A stretch of 64,000 bases of DNA from Nocardia huaxiensis (GTDB taxonomy: Bacteria; Actinomycetota; Actinomycetes; Mycobacteriales; Mycobacteriaceae): NCBI RefSeq assembly GCF_013744875.1, contig NZ_CP059399.1, positions 2,666,001 through 2,730,000 of the forward strand, read 5' to 3'. Both the position numbers and the translations under genes were made by a program. The notes under the pieces were generated by a model, which saw only the letters and a list, made by a program, of their open reading frames with translations, did no database searches and was not told the origin of the DNA. This document shows positions 36,044 through 44,616 of this stretch, one piece after another. The number at the start of each line of letters is the position of its first letter. The first letter of the stretch is position 1.

Positions 36044-36075
36044 AACGGCCGAAACCCCAAGGGGTTTCGGCCGTT
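36044..36075 (+). terminator. Hairpin terminator of the DEAD-box helicase gene
   Basis: A perfect 15-bp inverted repeat (AACGGCCGAAACCCC at 36044-36058 with its complement at 36061-36075) begins 14 bases after the helicase stop. The nominal loop is 2 bases, so the top pairs must open. Confidence 0.8.
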
Positions 36076-36194
36076 CGGCGTTATCGAGGACGTTGTGGTT
36101 GTGGGAAGCCGACGGCCGCCCGGTGTCGATGGCCGGACACCACCTGTACGCCTTCGGCTGGTTCGACTTCATTCGTCCCAGGCAGGTTTGACGG

Positions 36195-36956
36195 TCAGTT
36201 GGCGGCGGGGACGCCCGATCCGGTGTCGCCGGAACCGTTGGACGCGGCCGGAGTCTCCGGTGCGGCAGGGTTGGTGGCCGGTGCGGCCGGATTCGCATTG
36301 GGGGCAGCGGGATTGGTGGTGGCCGGGGCGGCGGGCTTCGGGATTTCGGGGACGGTGAAGAGGCCGACGGTGGGGAAGACGACGCAGCGGGAGCCGGGGT
36401 AGTCGATGGTGCCCCAGAGGGAGGCCACGACTGTGCCTGCACCGGTGTCGACGGTCTTGGAGAGGGCGGGGAGGTTGTATTCGGTCAGTTCGTCGAGGCC
36501 GTGGATTCCGCTGCGGCCGTTGGCCACATTGAGCCAGGCGACGCTCAGGCCGGAGGCGAGGGGCATGCCGGAGTGGGCGGGGGCGGCTTGGAAGCGGAGG
36601 GTTCCGGGCGGGCCGGCGAGGCCGACGTCCGGGCCGTCGACGCCGGAGACGGCGGAGGCCACGGTCATGGTGAAGGGCAGGTTGCTGCCACAGCCGATGG
36701 TGGGGGCGGCGTAGCCGAAGGGAGTGAAGGCGATGTTGTTCAGGTGGGCGGCGGTGACCAGTTGCGCTGCCTTGACGGTGGCGTTCACGCCGGCCTGCGC
36801 GTCCTGATTGTCGCCGGCGGCGGCGGTGAGCTGTTCGGTCGCGGTGTCGAGCAGCGTCTTGGGTTCGGCTCCGGCCGGACCGGACGCGATGCTCAGGGCG
36901 GCCGCGGTGACAGCGAGGGCTGCCGTGGACGCGGCGCGGCGACGAAGGGTGCTCAC
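36195..36956 (-). CDS. Secreted protein of unknown function
   Basis: A 253-residue protein from GTG 36956, with AAGGAG 8 bases upstream. Signal peptide: RRRAASTAALAVTAAALSIA, cleavage near GPAGA (about residue 30). The mature domain has two Cys (PTIGCGSN and YPGSRCVVFP) that may form a disulfide, a beta-rich core, and a C-terminal low-complexity tail of NPAAP-type repeats (about 210-253). No enzyme motif is visible. It resembles uncharacterised exported proteins of mycolate actinobacteria; a wall-associated role is inference. Confidence 0.8.
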   Translation of the reverse strand: MSTLRRRAASTAALAVTAAALSIASGPAGAEPKTLLDTATEQLTAAAGDNQDAQAGVNATVKAAQLVTAAHLNNIAFTPFGYAAPTIGCGSNLPFTMTVASAVSGVDGPDVGLAGPPGTLRFQAAPAHSGMPLASGLSVAWLNVANGRSGIHGLDELTEYNLPALSKTVDTGAGTVVASLWGTIDYPGSRCVVFPTVGLFTVPEIPKPAAPATTNPAAPNANPAAPATNPAAPETPAASNGSGDTGSGVPAAN

Positions 36957-37125
36957 TCGTGCTGCTCCTTGCGATTTCGGATGCCGGTGGGTGGCCGGTG
37001 ATTCGCTTCCGCGCGCGTACGTGACGTGCGCGACAGTCATTCCGCAACGTACCAGCAGTGGCGGAACAGGGCGAGTGGTCGGTGGAGGTGAGCCAGCCGA
37101 CAGCCCCAGGTTTACCCCGGAGTAT

Positions 37126-37142
37126 GTTGACCACAAGTCAAC
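37126..37142. promoter_or_regulatory. Putative operator upstream of the acyl-CoA dehydrogenase pair
   Basis: GTTGACCACAAGTCAAC is an inverted repeat with 6-bp arms and a 5-base centre, 23 bases before the ATG of the first dehydrogenase gene. Its left arm doubles as a TTGAC -35-like element. A TetR- or FadR-type repressor site is plausible. Confidence 0.45.
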
Positions 37143-37165
37143 AGGATCAGCCCTGGGAGTCAGCA

Positions 37166-38335
37166 ATGAAGCTTGCCCTGTCACCGGACGAGGTGAAATT
37201 CCGGGACGAACTGCGCGAGTTCTACCGGACCAAGATTCCGGCCGAGATCCGCGACCGCGTGAAGTACGGTCGCGAACTCTCCCGCGAGGACATCGTCACC
37301 ACCCACCGGATCCTCAACGAGAACGGTCTCGCCGTGCCGAAGTGGCCGGTGCAATGGGGCGGTCGGGACTGGACGCCCATGCAGCGCCACATCTGGGAGG
37401 ACGAGATGCAGCTGGCATCGGTCCCCGAACCGCTCACCTTCAATGCGCAGATGATCGGACCGGTCATCGCGCAGTTCGGCTCCGAGGAGCTCAAGCAGCG
37501 TTTCCTGCCGCCGACCGCCAACCTCGACATCTGGTGGTGCCAGGGCTTTTCCGAGCCGGACGCCGGTTCGGATCTGGCCTCGCTGCGCACCACCGCGGTG
37601 CGCGACGGCGACTCCTACATCGTCAACGGCCAGAAGATCTGGACCACGCTGGCCCAGCACGCGGACTGGATCTTCTGCCTGGTGCGCACCGATCCGACGG
37701 TGAAGAAGCAGGCCGGCATCTCCATGCTGCTCTTCGATGTGAAATCGCCGGGCGTGACCATTCGCCCGATCAAGCTGATCGACGGCCGCCACGAGGTCAA
37801 CGAGGTGTTCTTCGAGAACGTCCGGGTGCCCGCCGATCAGCTGGTCGGCGCGGAGAACATGGGCTGGACGTACGCGAAGTTCCTGCTCGGCAACGAGCGC
37901 ACCGGCATCACCGGTGTGGGCCGCACCAAGGTGAAGCTCGGGCTGGCGAAAGAGTATGCGGCGCAGACCAAGTCGGGCAGCGGCACGCTGCTGGAGGATC
38001 CGGTGTTCGCGGCCCGGGTCGCCGAACTGGAGAACGAGCTGCTCGCGCTGGAGCTGACCCTGATGCGCGTGGTGTCGCAGTCCGATGACGGCAAGCCGAA
38101 TCCGGCCTCCTCGGTGCTGAAACTGCGCGGCACCGAATTGCAGCAGGCCGCCACCGAACTGCTCCTGGACATCGCCGGACCCGACGCGCTGCCGGTGCAC
38201 GCCGACGACATCGCGTCCCCGGAGTGGGCCCAGCACACCGGCCCCACCTATCTCAACTACCGCAAGACCAGCATCTACGGAGGATCGAACGAGGTGCAGC
38301 GCACCATCATCGCCTCCACCATCCTCGGATTGTGA
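37166..38335 (+). CDS. Acyl-CoA dehydrogenase, large subunit of a paired enzyme
   Basis: A 389-residue FAD enzyme. FAD/substrate motifs: CQGFSEPDAGSDLASL and IWTTLAQHADW; the C-terminal signature is IYGGSNEVQRTIIA. The common catalytic position IYEG reads IYGG, and Glu is instead found in LLGNERTGITG, as in isovaleryl-type and PimC-like enzymes. The gene is followed 9 bases later by a second dehydrogenase gene that lacks these features, the arrangement of alpha2beta2 dehydrogenases of sterol, dicarboxylate or branched side chains. It probably oxidises a specialised acyl-CoA. A dyad upstream suggests repressor control. Confidence 0.92.
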   Translation: MKLALSPDEVKFRDELREFYRTKIPAEIRDRVKYGRELSREDIVTTHRILNENGLAVPKWPVQWGGRDWTPMQRHIWEDEMQLASVPEPLTFNAQMIGPVIAQFGSEELKQRFLPPTANLDIWWCQGFSEPDAGSDLASLRTTAVRDGDSYIVNGQKIWTTLAQHADWIFCLVRTDPTVKKQAGISMLLFDVKSPGVTIRPIKLIDGRHEVNEVFFENVRVPADQLVGAENMGWTYAKFLLGNERTGITGVGRTKVKLGLAKEYAAQTKSGSGTLLEDPVFAARVAELENELLALELTLMRVVSQSDDGKPNPASSVLKLRGTELQQAATELLLDIAGPDALPVHADDIASPEWAQHTGPTYLNYRKTSIYGGSNEVQRTIIASTILGL

Positions 38336-38344
38336 GCTGCCACC

Positions 38345-39472
38345 ATGGATTTCGAACTCACCGATGAACAGGTCATGCTGCGGGACACGGTCCGGGATCT
38401 GCTCGCCCGCGCCTACGACCCGGAGACGCGACTGAAGGTCACCGACACCGAACTCGGCTGGAGCCGCGACCTCTGGCATCAGCTCGCCGAATTGGGCGTG
38501 CTGGGACTGGCTTTCAGCGAAGCGGACGGCGGTGTCGGGGCCGGGCCGATCGAGGTCATGGTCGTGCTCGAGGAGATCGGCCGCCGGCTGGCTCCGGAAC
38601 CGCTGCTCGATGCCGTGCTGGTGCCGGGCGGACTGATCGCGCAGGCCGGGACCGCGGAACAGCGGCAGCGCATCCTGCCCGAGGTGGTGGCGGGCGAGAA
38701 ATTGCTGGCGTTCGCCCATGAAGAGCCCGGTAACCGCTGGCCCGCGATCGAACTGACCACCACGGCGGTCGCGCAGGGCGACGGCTGGGTGCTCACCGGC
38801 GTGAAGAACCCTGTGCCGCACGGTGATTGCGCCGACGAATTGGTGGTGAGCGCGACCCTGCCGGCGGGCGGCACCGCCCTGTTCCTGGTGTCCGCGACCG
38901 CGGAAGGCGTGTCCCGCAAGCCGTTCCGCACCTTCGACGGCCGCCGCGGCGCGCAGATCGAATTCACGGCGGCTCCGGCCGAACTGCTCGCCGACCGGTC
39001 CGCCACCTGCCCGGCCATCGAGGCGGTCACGGTGCGGGCGCACGCGGCCCTGTGCGCGGAATCACTCGGAGCGATGGAAGAGTCCCTCCGCCTGACCACC
39101 GAATACCTGAAGACCCGCAAGCAGTTCGGTGTCACGCTGTCCAAGTTCCAGACGCTCACCCAGCGTGCCGCCGATATGTACGTGTCGCTCGAACTGGCGC
39201 GCAGCATGAGCTACTACGCCACCGCCGCCCTCGCCGACGATGTCATCGACCCGTCCATCGCCTCCCGCGCCCGCCTGCGCGTGAGCCGGTCGGCCCGCCA
39301 CATCGGCCAGGAGGCGATCCAGATGCACGGCGGCATCGGCATCACCACCGAGTACCCGGTGAGCCACTACGTAGCCCGCCTGACCGCCATCGGCCGGACC
39401 CTCGGCACCGACCTCGACCACCTGCGCGTCCTCACCGACCGCGTCACGGACTACACCCTGGTCGAGATCTGA
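38345..39472 (+). CDS. Acyl-CoA dehydrogenase, partner subunit
   Basis: A 375-residue member of the acyl-CoA dehydrogenase family with a weakened active centre: the middle domain has AHEEPGNRWPAIELTTTA instead of the TEPxAGSD motif. The C-terminal domain keeps LKTRKQFGVTLSKFQTLTQR and QMHGGIGITTEYPVSHY, which bind FAD across the dimer. It begins 9 bases after the larger subunit, and a hairpin follows, so the two form an operon. It probably assembles into a heterotetramer as described for mycobacterial FadE pairs (family knowledge). Confidence 0.92.
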   Translation: MDFELTDEQVMLRDTVRDLLARAYDPETRLKVTDTELGWSRDLWHQLAELGVLGLAFSEADGGVGAGPIEVMVVLEEIGRRLAPEPLLDAVLVPGGLIAQAGTAEQRQRILPEVVAGEKLLAFAHEEPGNRWPAIELTTTAVAQGDGWVLTGVKNPVPHGDCADELVVSATLPAGGTALFLVSATAEGVSRKPFRTFDGRRGAQIEFTAAPAELLADRSATCPAIEAVTVRAHAALCAESLGAMEESLRLTTEYLKTRKQFGVTLSKFQTLTQRAADMYVSLELARSMSYYATAALADDVIDPSIASRARLRVSRSARHIGQEAIQMHGGIGITTEYPVSHYVARLTAIGRTLGTDLDHLRVLTDRVTDYTLVEI

Positions 39473-39489
39473 TCCGCCTCCCGCGGTCC

Positions 39490-39519
39490 CGCGCCCGTTC
39501 CGGATTCGGAACGGGCGCG
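39490..39519. terminator. Hairpin terminator between convergent genes
   Basis: A 13-bp perfect stem (CGCGCCCGTTCCG at 39490-39502, complement at 39507-39519) with a GATT loop lies 17 bases after the dehydrogenase operon and 16 bases from the stop of the convergent SnoaL-like gene; it can serve both. Confidence 0.75.
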
Positions 39520-39535
39520 GCCGTTTCCGGTGTGT

Positions 39536-39940
39536 TCAGACGCCTCGCACGGCCGTGAGGTGCGTCAGCGCGCAGCGCCAGGCGCCGTCGTGCCGAACGA
39601 ACACATCGGTGGTCCATTCATCGGATTCGATCCGCTGCCCCTGATAGTGCGCGGTGTTGGTGACGCGCACGGTGAGCGTCGCGGTCTCGCCGTACACGCG
39701 GATGATCGGGTCGCCCACCGCGTCCATGGCGGAGTGGCTCAGCGTGCCGTCCCGGACCAGATTCAGGAACAGATCGCCGGGCGTGATGCCGTTCTCGCCG
39801 GCGAAAATCCAGTCCGGGGTGACGAATCCGGCGATGGCGTCCGCGTCGTTGGCGACGAGCGCGACGAGCCAGGCGTCGTATCTGGCCCGGAGCGCGCGTT
39901 CGACGTCGGCGGCCGGCTCGGTGAACGAGGTGGTGGACAT
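39536..39940 (-). CDS. SnoaL-like/DUF4440 nuclear-transport-factor-2 fold protein
   Basis: A 134-residue protein: the helix ERALRARYDAWLVALVANDA is followed by the DADAIAGFVTPDWIFAGENG strand-turn, then beta strands ending DVFVRHDGAWRCALTHLTAV. This is the standard NTF2-like cone seen in SnoaL and DUF4440 proteins, which include small isomerases and many proteins of unknown function. No catalytic residue can be assigned. Starts at ATG 39940. Confidence 0.85.
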   Translation of the reverse strand: MSTTSFTEPAADVERALRARYDAWLVALVANDADAIAGFVTPDWIFAGENGITPGDLFLNLVRDGTLSHSAMDAVGDPIIRVYGETATLTVRVTNTAHYQGQRIESDEWTTDVFVRHDGAWRCALTHLTAVRGV

Positions 39941-40057
39941 GGGTCGACGGTAGGCGCGCAGCGGCCCGCCCGGCTTGGACGAATGGGAACCCGATCGCCC
40001 TTCGATGCCCGCCGAAATGCGGTACCGGGTGTGGAGGCATTGTGGGACAGTGCCGAT

Positions 40058-41146
40058 ATGGCGGAGGACGCGGTACGGCTGAACGGGAATACGTTGCTGC
40101 TGCCGGGTGGGGTGGGGGTGCGGTTCATTCGCACGCTGCGGCTGCCCGAGACGGGGACGCACGCACTGCCGCCGGGGCTCGGGGAGTTTCCGGTGCGACG
40201 GGTGCAGGATTACGCGGATTCGGTGCCCGACGAATGGCGCAGGCGTGGCGGGGTGATGCTGCCGATGTATCTGCGGGAGGCCATGTGGTTGCGGTTTTCG
40301 GCGAAAGATCCCGCGGCACTGCAGATCGGCGTGGGGAAGGTGTGCGCGGTGTCGGGGAAGCCGTGGAGTGATCGGCTGAGCCGGGATCCGCAGAACTATG
40401 TGGTGCTGCCGCGGCAGCCGTGGCTGGACGGGATCAATTCCGGCAAGGGGACTATCCGCCAATTCGTGGCGGTGCCAATGGGATTGGGCGCGACCGTGGA
40501 AGGTCAGGTCACCGGCGAAGAGGTGTGGGGCGGGATTCAGCTGCAGAACTTCGCGCTGAACCCCGCCGCCCTGGCCGCGTGGCGGGAGGAGATGGCCTCC
40601 GAAGACGTCCGGCACATGACCACGTCCGGCGACGGCATCGACTGGATGGGCGCCGCCCCGGCCGCTGCGCCGCCGCCCGCCCCGCAGGTGGGCGGGTATG
40701 GCGCGCAGCCACCGCGTCCGACTCCCGGTTCGGCGGGGCGAACTCGTATGCGCGCCGGCAAGCAGGCCAAGGCGATGGGGCTGGGTGTGGGCGGGACCAT
40801 GCGGCAGGAGATCTTCGCGGACGAGCGGCCGCTGAGTGATTGGGGCACAACAGCTTCCGGGCGGTTGTTCGTGCACCTGGTGACACCGCCGGATTGGCGG
40901 CACATCACCGGTGAGGCGCCGCCGCCGTCGCCGGTGGACCGCGCCGCGTACACGGCGGCCGGGCTGCCCTGGTTCGACTACTTCGATTCCGACGCAACCG
41001 ATCTCGCACCCGCGGGACCGCTCACCGAGGTGGCCCCGGTGGGGGAGTGGCTGGGTGACGATCACGAGCCGTGGCAGGAACCGGAGCCCGGTCAGGTGAA
41101 GCCGCTCGGCAAGCCGGGCAAGCCGGTGCAGGACGGTGACTGGTAG
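40058..41146 (+). CDS. Conserved hypothetical protein
   Basis: A 362-residue soluble protein with no signal peptide. The N-terminal 200 residues are a conserved-looking domain (GVRFIRTLRLPETGTHALPP, GGVMLPMYLREAMWLRF, QLQNFALNP). A Pro/Ala linker (about 203-235) leads to a second segment (MGLGVGGTMRQEIFADERPL, WFDYF, Pro-rich tail). The phrase LREAMWLRF recurs in uncharacterised actinobacterial proteins, but I cannot assign a function. ATG 40058 is used; the frame is open further upstream. It stops 8 bases from a convergent gene. Confidence 0.75.
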   Translation: MAEDAVRLNGNTLLLPGGVGVRFIRTLRLPETGTHALPPGLGEFPVRRVQDYADSVPDEWRRRGGVMLPMYLREAMWLRFSAKDPAALQIGVGKVCAVSGKPWSDRLSRDPQNYVVLPRQPWLDGINSGKGTIRQFVAVPMGLGATVEGQVTGEEVWGGIQLQNFALNPAALAAWREEMASEDVRHMTTSGDGIDWMGAAPAAAPPPAPQVGGYGAQPPRPTPGSAGRTRMRAGKQAKAMGLGVGGTMRQEIFADERPLSDWGTTASGRLFVHLVTPPDWRHITGEAPPPSPVDRAAYTAAGLPWFDYFDSDATDLAPAGPLTEVAPVGEWLGDDHEPWQEPEPGQVKPLGKPGKPVQDGDW

Positions 41147-41154
41147 GCCCGAAC

Positions 41155-41706
41155 CTATTCCGGCGACACCGATTCCTCGTCGATCGCCGCGGAGCGTTCC
41201 GAGGTGGTCGGCGCGGTGGTCGGGGGTTCGGTGGTGCGTTCCGGTTCGGTGGTGGTCGGCCGGGTGGATTCGGTGGTGGTGCGCTCGGTGGTGGTCGGGC
41301 GCGGGCGGGTGGTGCGCGGGGGCCGCGAGGTGGTGGTGCGCGAACTCGTGGTGGTGTCGGCGTCTTCCGGATCCGGGTCGGGTTCGGTGGTTTCCGCGGC
41401 CGAGGTGGTGGTGCGCGGCTGGCGCGGTTCGCCGGCGGCCACCCGCCAACTCGGGGAGGGCGGGATCACCACGACCGGGGTGGTGCTGCCGGTGCCGGAC
41501 GCGGAATTCACCGGCGCCGCTTGCAGATCCGCGTTCAGCGGCGGGGGCGGGACGTAGGTGTCCTGGCCGCCGAGACCGCAGGCGCCGATGAGGACGAGAC
41601 CGAGCGACACCGCACCGGCCGCGATGGCTGCGCCCGCCAGGGGGGTGGGCAGCCTGCGCGACAGGGTGTCGCCGCGCTCGTCAGCGCCGGCGTTGCTGCC
41701 GTCCAT
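41155..41706 (-). CDS. Thr/Pro-rich membrane-anchored or lipoprotein-like secreted protein
   Basis: A 183-residue protein from ATG 41706 (AGGAG 8 bases upstream). The N-terminal hydrophobic stretch AGAAIAAGAVSLGLVLIGAC ends in a lipobox-like I-G-A-C, so Cys near residue 41 may be lipidated; otherwise this is a membrane anchor. The rest is extracellular low complexity, rich in TTT, RPTTTE and PTT repeats, typical of wall-spanning, probably glycosylated stalks. No folded domain seen. Function unknown. Confidence 0.75.
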   Translation of the reverse strand: MDGSNAGADERGDTLSRRLPTPLAGAAIAAGAVSLGLVLIGACGLGGQDTYVPPPPLNADLQAAPVNSASGTGSTTPVVVIPPSPSWRVAAGEPRQPRTTTSAAETTEPDPDPEDADTTTSSRTTTSRPPRTTRPRPTTTERTTTESTRPTTTEPERTTEPPTTAPTTSERSAAIDEESVSPE

Positions 41707-42011
41707 GGGTGGCACTCCTGATTCGTCTCGAGTGGGCTCACCCTAACGGAGGCCGCAGTGCGGGGCCAGGTGAGATCCTCGTCCCGAATTCTGGGATGGG
41801 GTGGCTCGTTCCGAAAGCCACGAAGATATCTCAAACAGCGATGATTCAGATATCGAATTAGTAAATCCCGCGTGTTGACGGCACGTGTCGTATGGACATT
41901 CCGTTGCGGAGCCGTAATGTGTGTCCAAAGTTACACGTGAGACGCCCAGGATTTGCTGAGGGACGCGCCGATGATTCGCTCCCGATGTCGGGCGTCATCG
42001 AGGAGTAGATG
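41707..42011. other. 305-bp intergenic region between divergent genes, AT-richer centre
   Basis: No gene. The block 41810-41940 is AT-richer than its surroundings and contains TTGACG at 41875 and a CACGTGT/ACACGTG pair (41881-41887 and 41933-41939). These may belong to promoters for the two flanking small envelope-protein genes. No terminator-like hairpin was found. Confidence 0.4.
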
Positions 42012-42266
42012 ATGGGTGCCTTTTCGACATCCCCTCTGCGCGCCGCAGCGCGAACCGGGGACGCTACGGCCGCCAAGCCGTCGCGATTGTCGGCAATCCT
42101 GGCCCGTACCGTCGCCTGGCTGATCTTCCTCGGCGGAATCACCGGCGCCGTCCTCGGGATCGCCGGCCTACATGTCGAAATCACCGTCGCCGGATTGATT
42201 CTCGCGTGCACCGCCGGTCTGGTGCTGCTCAAGCTGCGCGCCGACAGCACCGCCGGCCCGGTCTGA
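42012..42266 (+). CDS. Small two-TM membrane protein
   Basis: An 84-residue protein. AGGAG at 42001-42005 is 6 bases from ATG 42012, so this start is preferred over the adjacent ATG 42009. A basic N-terminus (RTGDATAAKPSRLSAILA) is followed by two helices (VAWLIFLGGITGAVLGIAG and VEITVAGLILACTAGLVLL). No known motif. Function unknown; separate transcription from a long leader is suggested by the AT-richer upstream region. Confidence 0.7.
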   Translation: MGAFSTSPLRAAARTGDATAAKPSRLSAILARTVAWLIFLGGITGAVLGIAGLHVEITVAGLILACTAGLVLLKLRADSTAGPV

Positions 42267-42302
42267 CGGACCCGCCCGCCGCGCCGGCCTGCGGAACGCC
42301 CG

Positions 42303-43232
42303 TCAGCGGATAACCCATTCGAACGCTTCGGCTTTCGACCGGCTGCCCTCGGCCGTGCGCGAGCGATTCGGCTCACCCAATTCGGCCAGCAGCCGCTCCG
42401 ACATCCCCACCAGCGCGGCCAGCGTGCGCGGCTCGAACCAGTCCGGGCGGGTGGCGAACAGCAGATCCTCACTGGAGGTATTGCCGGAGGCTCCGGGCGC
42501 GAACGGGCAGCCGCCCAGCCCGCCCAGTGAACCGTCCACCACACCCGCGCCCGCCGCGATCGCGGACAGCGAATTGGCGACACCCATACCCCAGGTGTCG
42601 TGGCCGTGGAACACGATTCGATGCGCGGGATCACCCCAGCGCCCGGTGGCCGCCACGCTCGCGATCAGCGCACCCACCTGCCCTGGATGCGCCTGACCCA
42701 GGGTGTCGGCGATAACGATGTCGGACGAACCCTCGGCGCGCGGGTCCGCGGCAATGGCCAGCACCCGCGCCGGATCCACCGGTCCGTCGAACGGGCACGT
42801 GAAAGCCGTTGCGAGACAGAGCTGAATCCGCCCGCCCGCCGCCCGCGCAATGCGCACGGCATCCGGCATGGCGGCCAGGCTGTCCTCGGTGGTGCGGCCG
42901 ATATTGGCCTTGTTGTGCGCGTCCGACACCGAGAAGCAGTACTGGAAATTGCGCACACCCGCCGCCGCGGCCTTCTCCACGTGCCGGGGCGTGGCCACCC
43001 ACACCCAGCTGCGCTCCAGCTCCGCCGGCGTCAGCGCCGACACCAGCTCGAGCGTATTGGCCATGGGCGGCACCAGATCCGGGCGCGCCATGGAACCGAT
43101 CTCCAATTCCGGCACGCCCAGCGCCAGCAGTTCGCGCACGATCTCGACCTTGCGCTCGGTGGGCAGCACCTTGCCGGTGAGCTGCAGGCCGTCGCGCAGG
43201 GTCACATCACGCAGGATGGCGGGCGAATTCAC
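42303..43232 (-). CDS. Hydroxymethylglutaryl-CoA lyase family protein
   Basis: A 309-residue TIM-barrel lyase of the DRE family: LRDVTLRDGLQ (metal/substrate site), IVIADTLGQAHP, FHGHDTWGMGVANSL (metal His-x-His region), and DGSLGGLGGCPFAPGASGN with the flexible-loop catalytic Cys. It cleaves 3-hydroxy-3-methylglutaryl-CoA or a related acyl-CoA to acetyl-CoA and a ketoacid. The GTG start at 43232 overlaps the CoA-transferase stop (GTGA), so both are co-translated; together they could activate and cleave an organic acid. Residues match the family fully. Confidence 0.92.
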   Translation of the reverse strand: MNSPAILRDVTLRDGLQLTGKVLPTERKVEIVRELLALGVPELEIGSMARPDLVPPMANTLELVSALTPAELERSWVWVATPRHVEKAAAAGVRNFQYCFSVSDAHNKANIGRTTEDSLAAMPDAVRIARAAGGRIQLCLATAFTCPFDGPVDPARVLAIAADPRAEGSSDIVIADTLGQAHPGQVGALIASVAATGRWGDPAHRIVFHGHDTWGMGVANSLSAIAAGAGVVDGSLGGLGGCPFAPGASGNTSSEDLLFATRPDWFEPRTLAALVGMSERLLAELGEPNRSRTAEGSRSKAEAFEWVIR

Positions 43233-44437
43233 TTGGCCTCCAAGGCATCGATCTCGGCATCGGACTTGCCGAGCAGGCCGGACAGGACTTCGCGGGTGTG
43301 CTCGCCCAGATCCGGGCCGACATTGCGGATGGGCAGCGACTGCCCGCCGATCACCGGGACGATGCCGGTGAAGCCGACCTGCTTCGGCTCCGGCTCACCC
43401 ACGTCCACGGCGAACGGCTGAATCATATTGCGCGCCCGGTACTGTTCGTCGGCCACGATATCGGCGGCGGTGTAGATGGGACCGCACGGAATGGCGGCCT
43501 CCTCCAGAATCTTCAGCGCCTCGTCGCGGGTGTGCAGCCGCGTCCATTCGGCGATCGACGCGTCCAGCCGCTCCCGATTGCGCCAGCGGCCCGCATTGTC
43601 CTGCAGCTCAGGATCTTTCGCGAGATCCGGGCGCTCGATGACCTGCATGTAGCGCTGGAAGATGGCATCGCCATTGCCGCCGATGATGATGCTGAAACCA
43701 TCACTGGTCGGGTACGCGTTGCTGGGGGCGATGCCCTCCATACGCCCGCCCACCCGCTCGCGATTGATGCCGTAGGCGAGATAGTCGGGCACCAGCGACT
43801 CCATCACCGACAGAATGGATTCATTGAGCGCGACGTCGATGATGCGCTGCTCCAAGGGAACTCGCTCGACTCGCTCGCGCTGGAACAGGGCCATGACGGT
43901 GCCGAAGGCGGCGTAGATGCCCGCGATGGAATCACCGATGGACACGCCCACGCGCACCGGCGGCCGATCCGGATCGCCCACGAGTTCGCGCAAACCGCCG
44001 ACGGCCTCGGCCACCGCCGCGAAGCCCGGCCGCTGCGACAGTGGGCCGGTCTGCCCGTACGCGGAGATCCGCGTGATCACCAGATTCGGATTGGCGGCAT
44101 TGAGAACCTCCGGCCCGAGCCCCCACTTCTCCAGCATCCCCGGCCGGAAATTCTCCAGCAGTACATCGCACTTCTCGATCAGCTCGAGCACGATCGCCCG
44201 CCCCGCCTCGGTGCGCAGATCCAGTGTGATGGACTTCTTGTTCCGGTTGACCGTCCGATACAGCATCGAGGTGTCGCCACCGTAGAGCCGCCAGTTTCGC
44301 AGCTCATCACCCGTTTTCGGGCGCTCCACCTTGATCACCTCGGCCCCGAAATCCCCGAGGATGCGTCCCGCCGTGGGCGCCGCGACGTAATTGCCCAGTT
44401 CCAGTACGCGCACACCGTCGAGCGGCCGAATCTCCAT
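43229..44437 (-). CDS. Class III (CaiB/BaiF-type) CoA-transferase
   Basis: A 402-residue family III CoA-transferase. Hallmarks: PLDGVRVLELGNYVAAPTAG at the N-terminus, FGAEVIKVERP, NRNKKSITLDLRTEAGR, ENFRPGMLEKWGL, and the catalytic Asp in VGVSIGDSIAGIYAAFG. These enzymes move CoA between carboxylic acids such as succinate and dicarboxylates. It forms an overlapping operon with the HMG-CoA-lyase-type gene, which suggests a leucine- or itaconate/methylglutaconate-like route (inference). ATG 44437 is the family-typical start. Confidence 0.93.
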   Translation of the reverse strand: MEIRPLDGVRVLELGNYVAAPTAGRILGDFGAEVIKVERPKTGDELRNWRLYGGDTSMLYRTVNRNKKSITLDLRTEAGRAIVLELIEKCDVLLENFRPGMLEKWGLGPEVLNAANPNLVITRISAYGQTGPLSQRPGFAAVAEAVGGLRELVGDPDRPPVRVGVSIGDSIAGIYAAFGTVMALFQRERVERVPLEQRIIDVALNESILSVMESLVPDYLAYGINRERVGGRMEGIAPSNAYPTSDGFSIIIGGNGDAIFQRYMQVIERPDLAKDPELQDNAGRWRNRERLDASIAEWTRLHTRDEALKILEEAAIPCGPIYTAADIVADEQYRARNMIQPFAVDVGEPEPKQVGFTGIVPVIGGQSLPIRNVGPDLGEHTREVLSGLLGKSDAEIDALEAK

Positions 44438-44478
44438 GGTCACAGAGTGAACGATAGTGCTCCGGCCTGCACTGACCG

Positions 44479-44511
44479 TATGGATCCCGGCCAAATGCAT
44501 GCCGGGATGAC
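44479..44511. repeat. Dispersed 33-bp palindromic repeat, copy 1
   Basis: A GGATCCCGGC...GCCGGGAT-type palindrome with an 8-base variable loop lies between the CoA-transferase start and the dioxygenase gene. The same 33-bp element, inverted and with differences only at three loop positions, occurs at 56735-56767. Confidence 0.8.
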
Positions 44512-44616
44512 GAGGGCCGGTGCGACGGACAGAGAGTCGTGGTGTCCGTCGCACCGGCTGCGCGGTTCGGCCGTGGTGCGCGCAAGAGCATCACGACCGG
44601 ACCACGAACAAGGATG

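Noticed and set aside
37181..39043. 620-codon minus-strand open frame
   Set aside because: Spans antisense to both acyl-CoA dehydrogenase genes and their junction; His/Gln/Arg-rich shadow.
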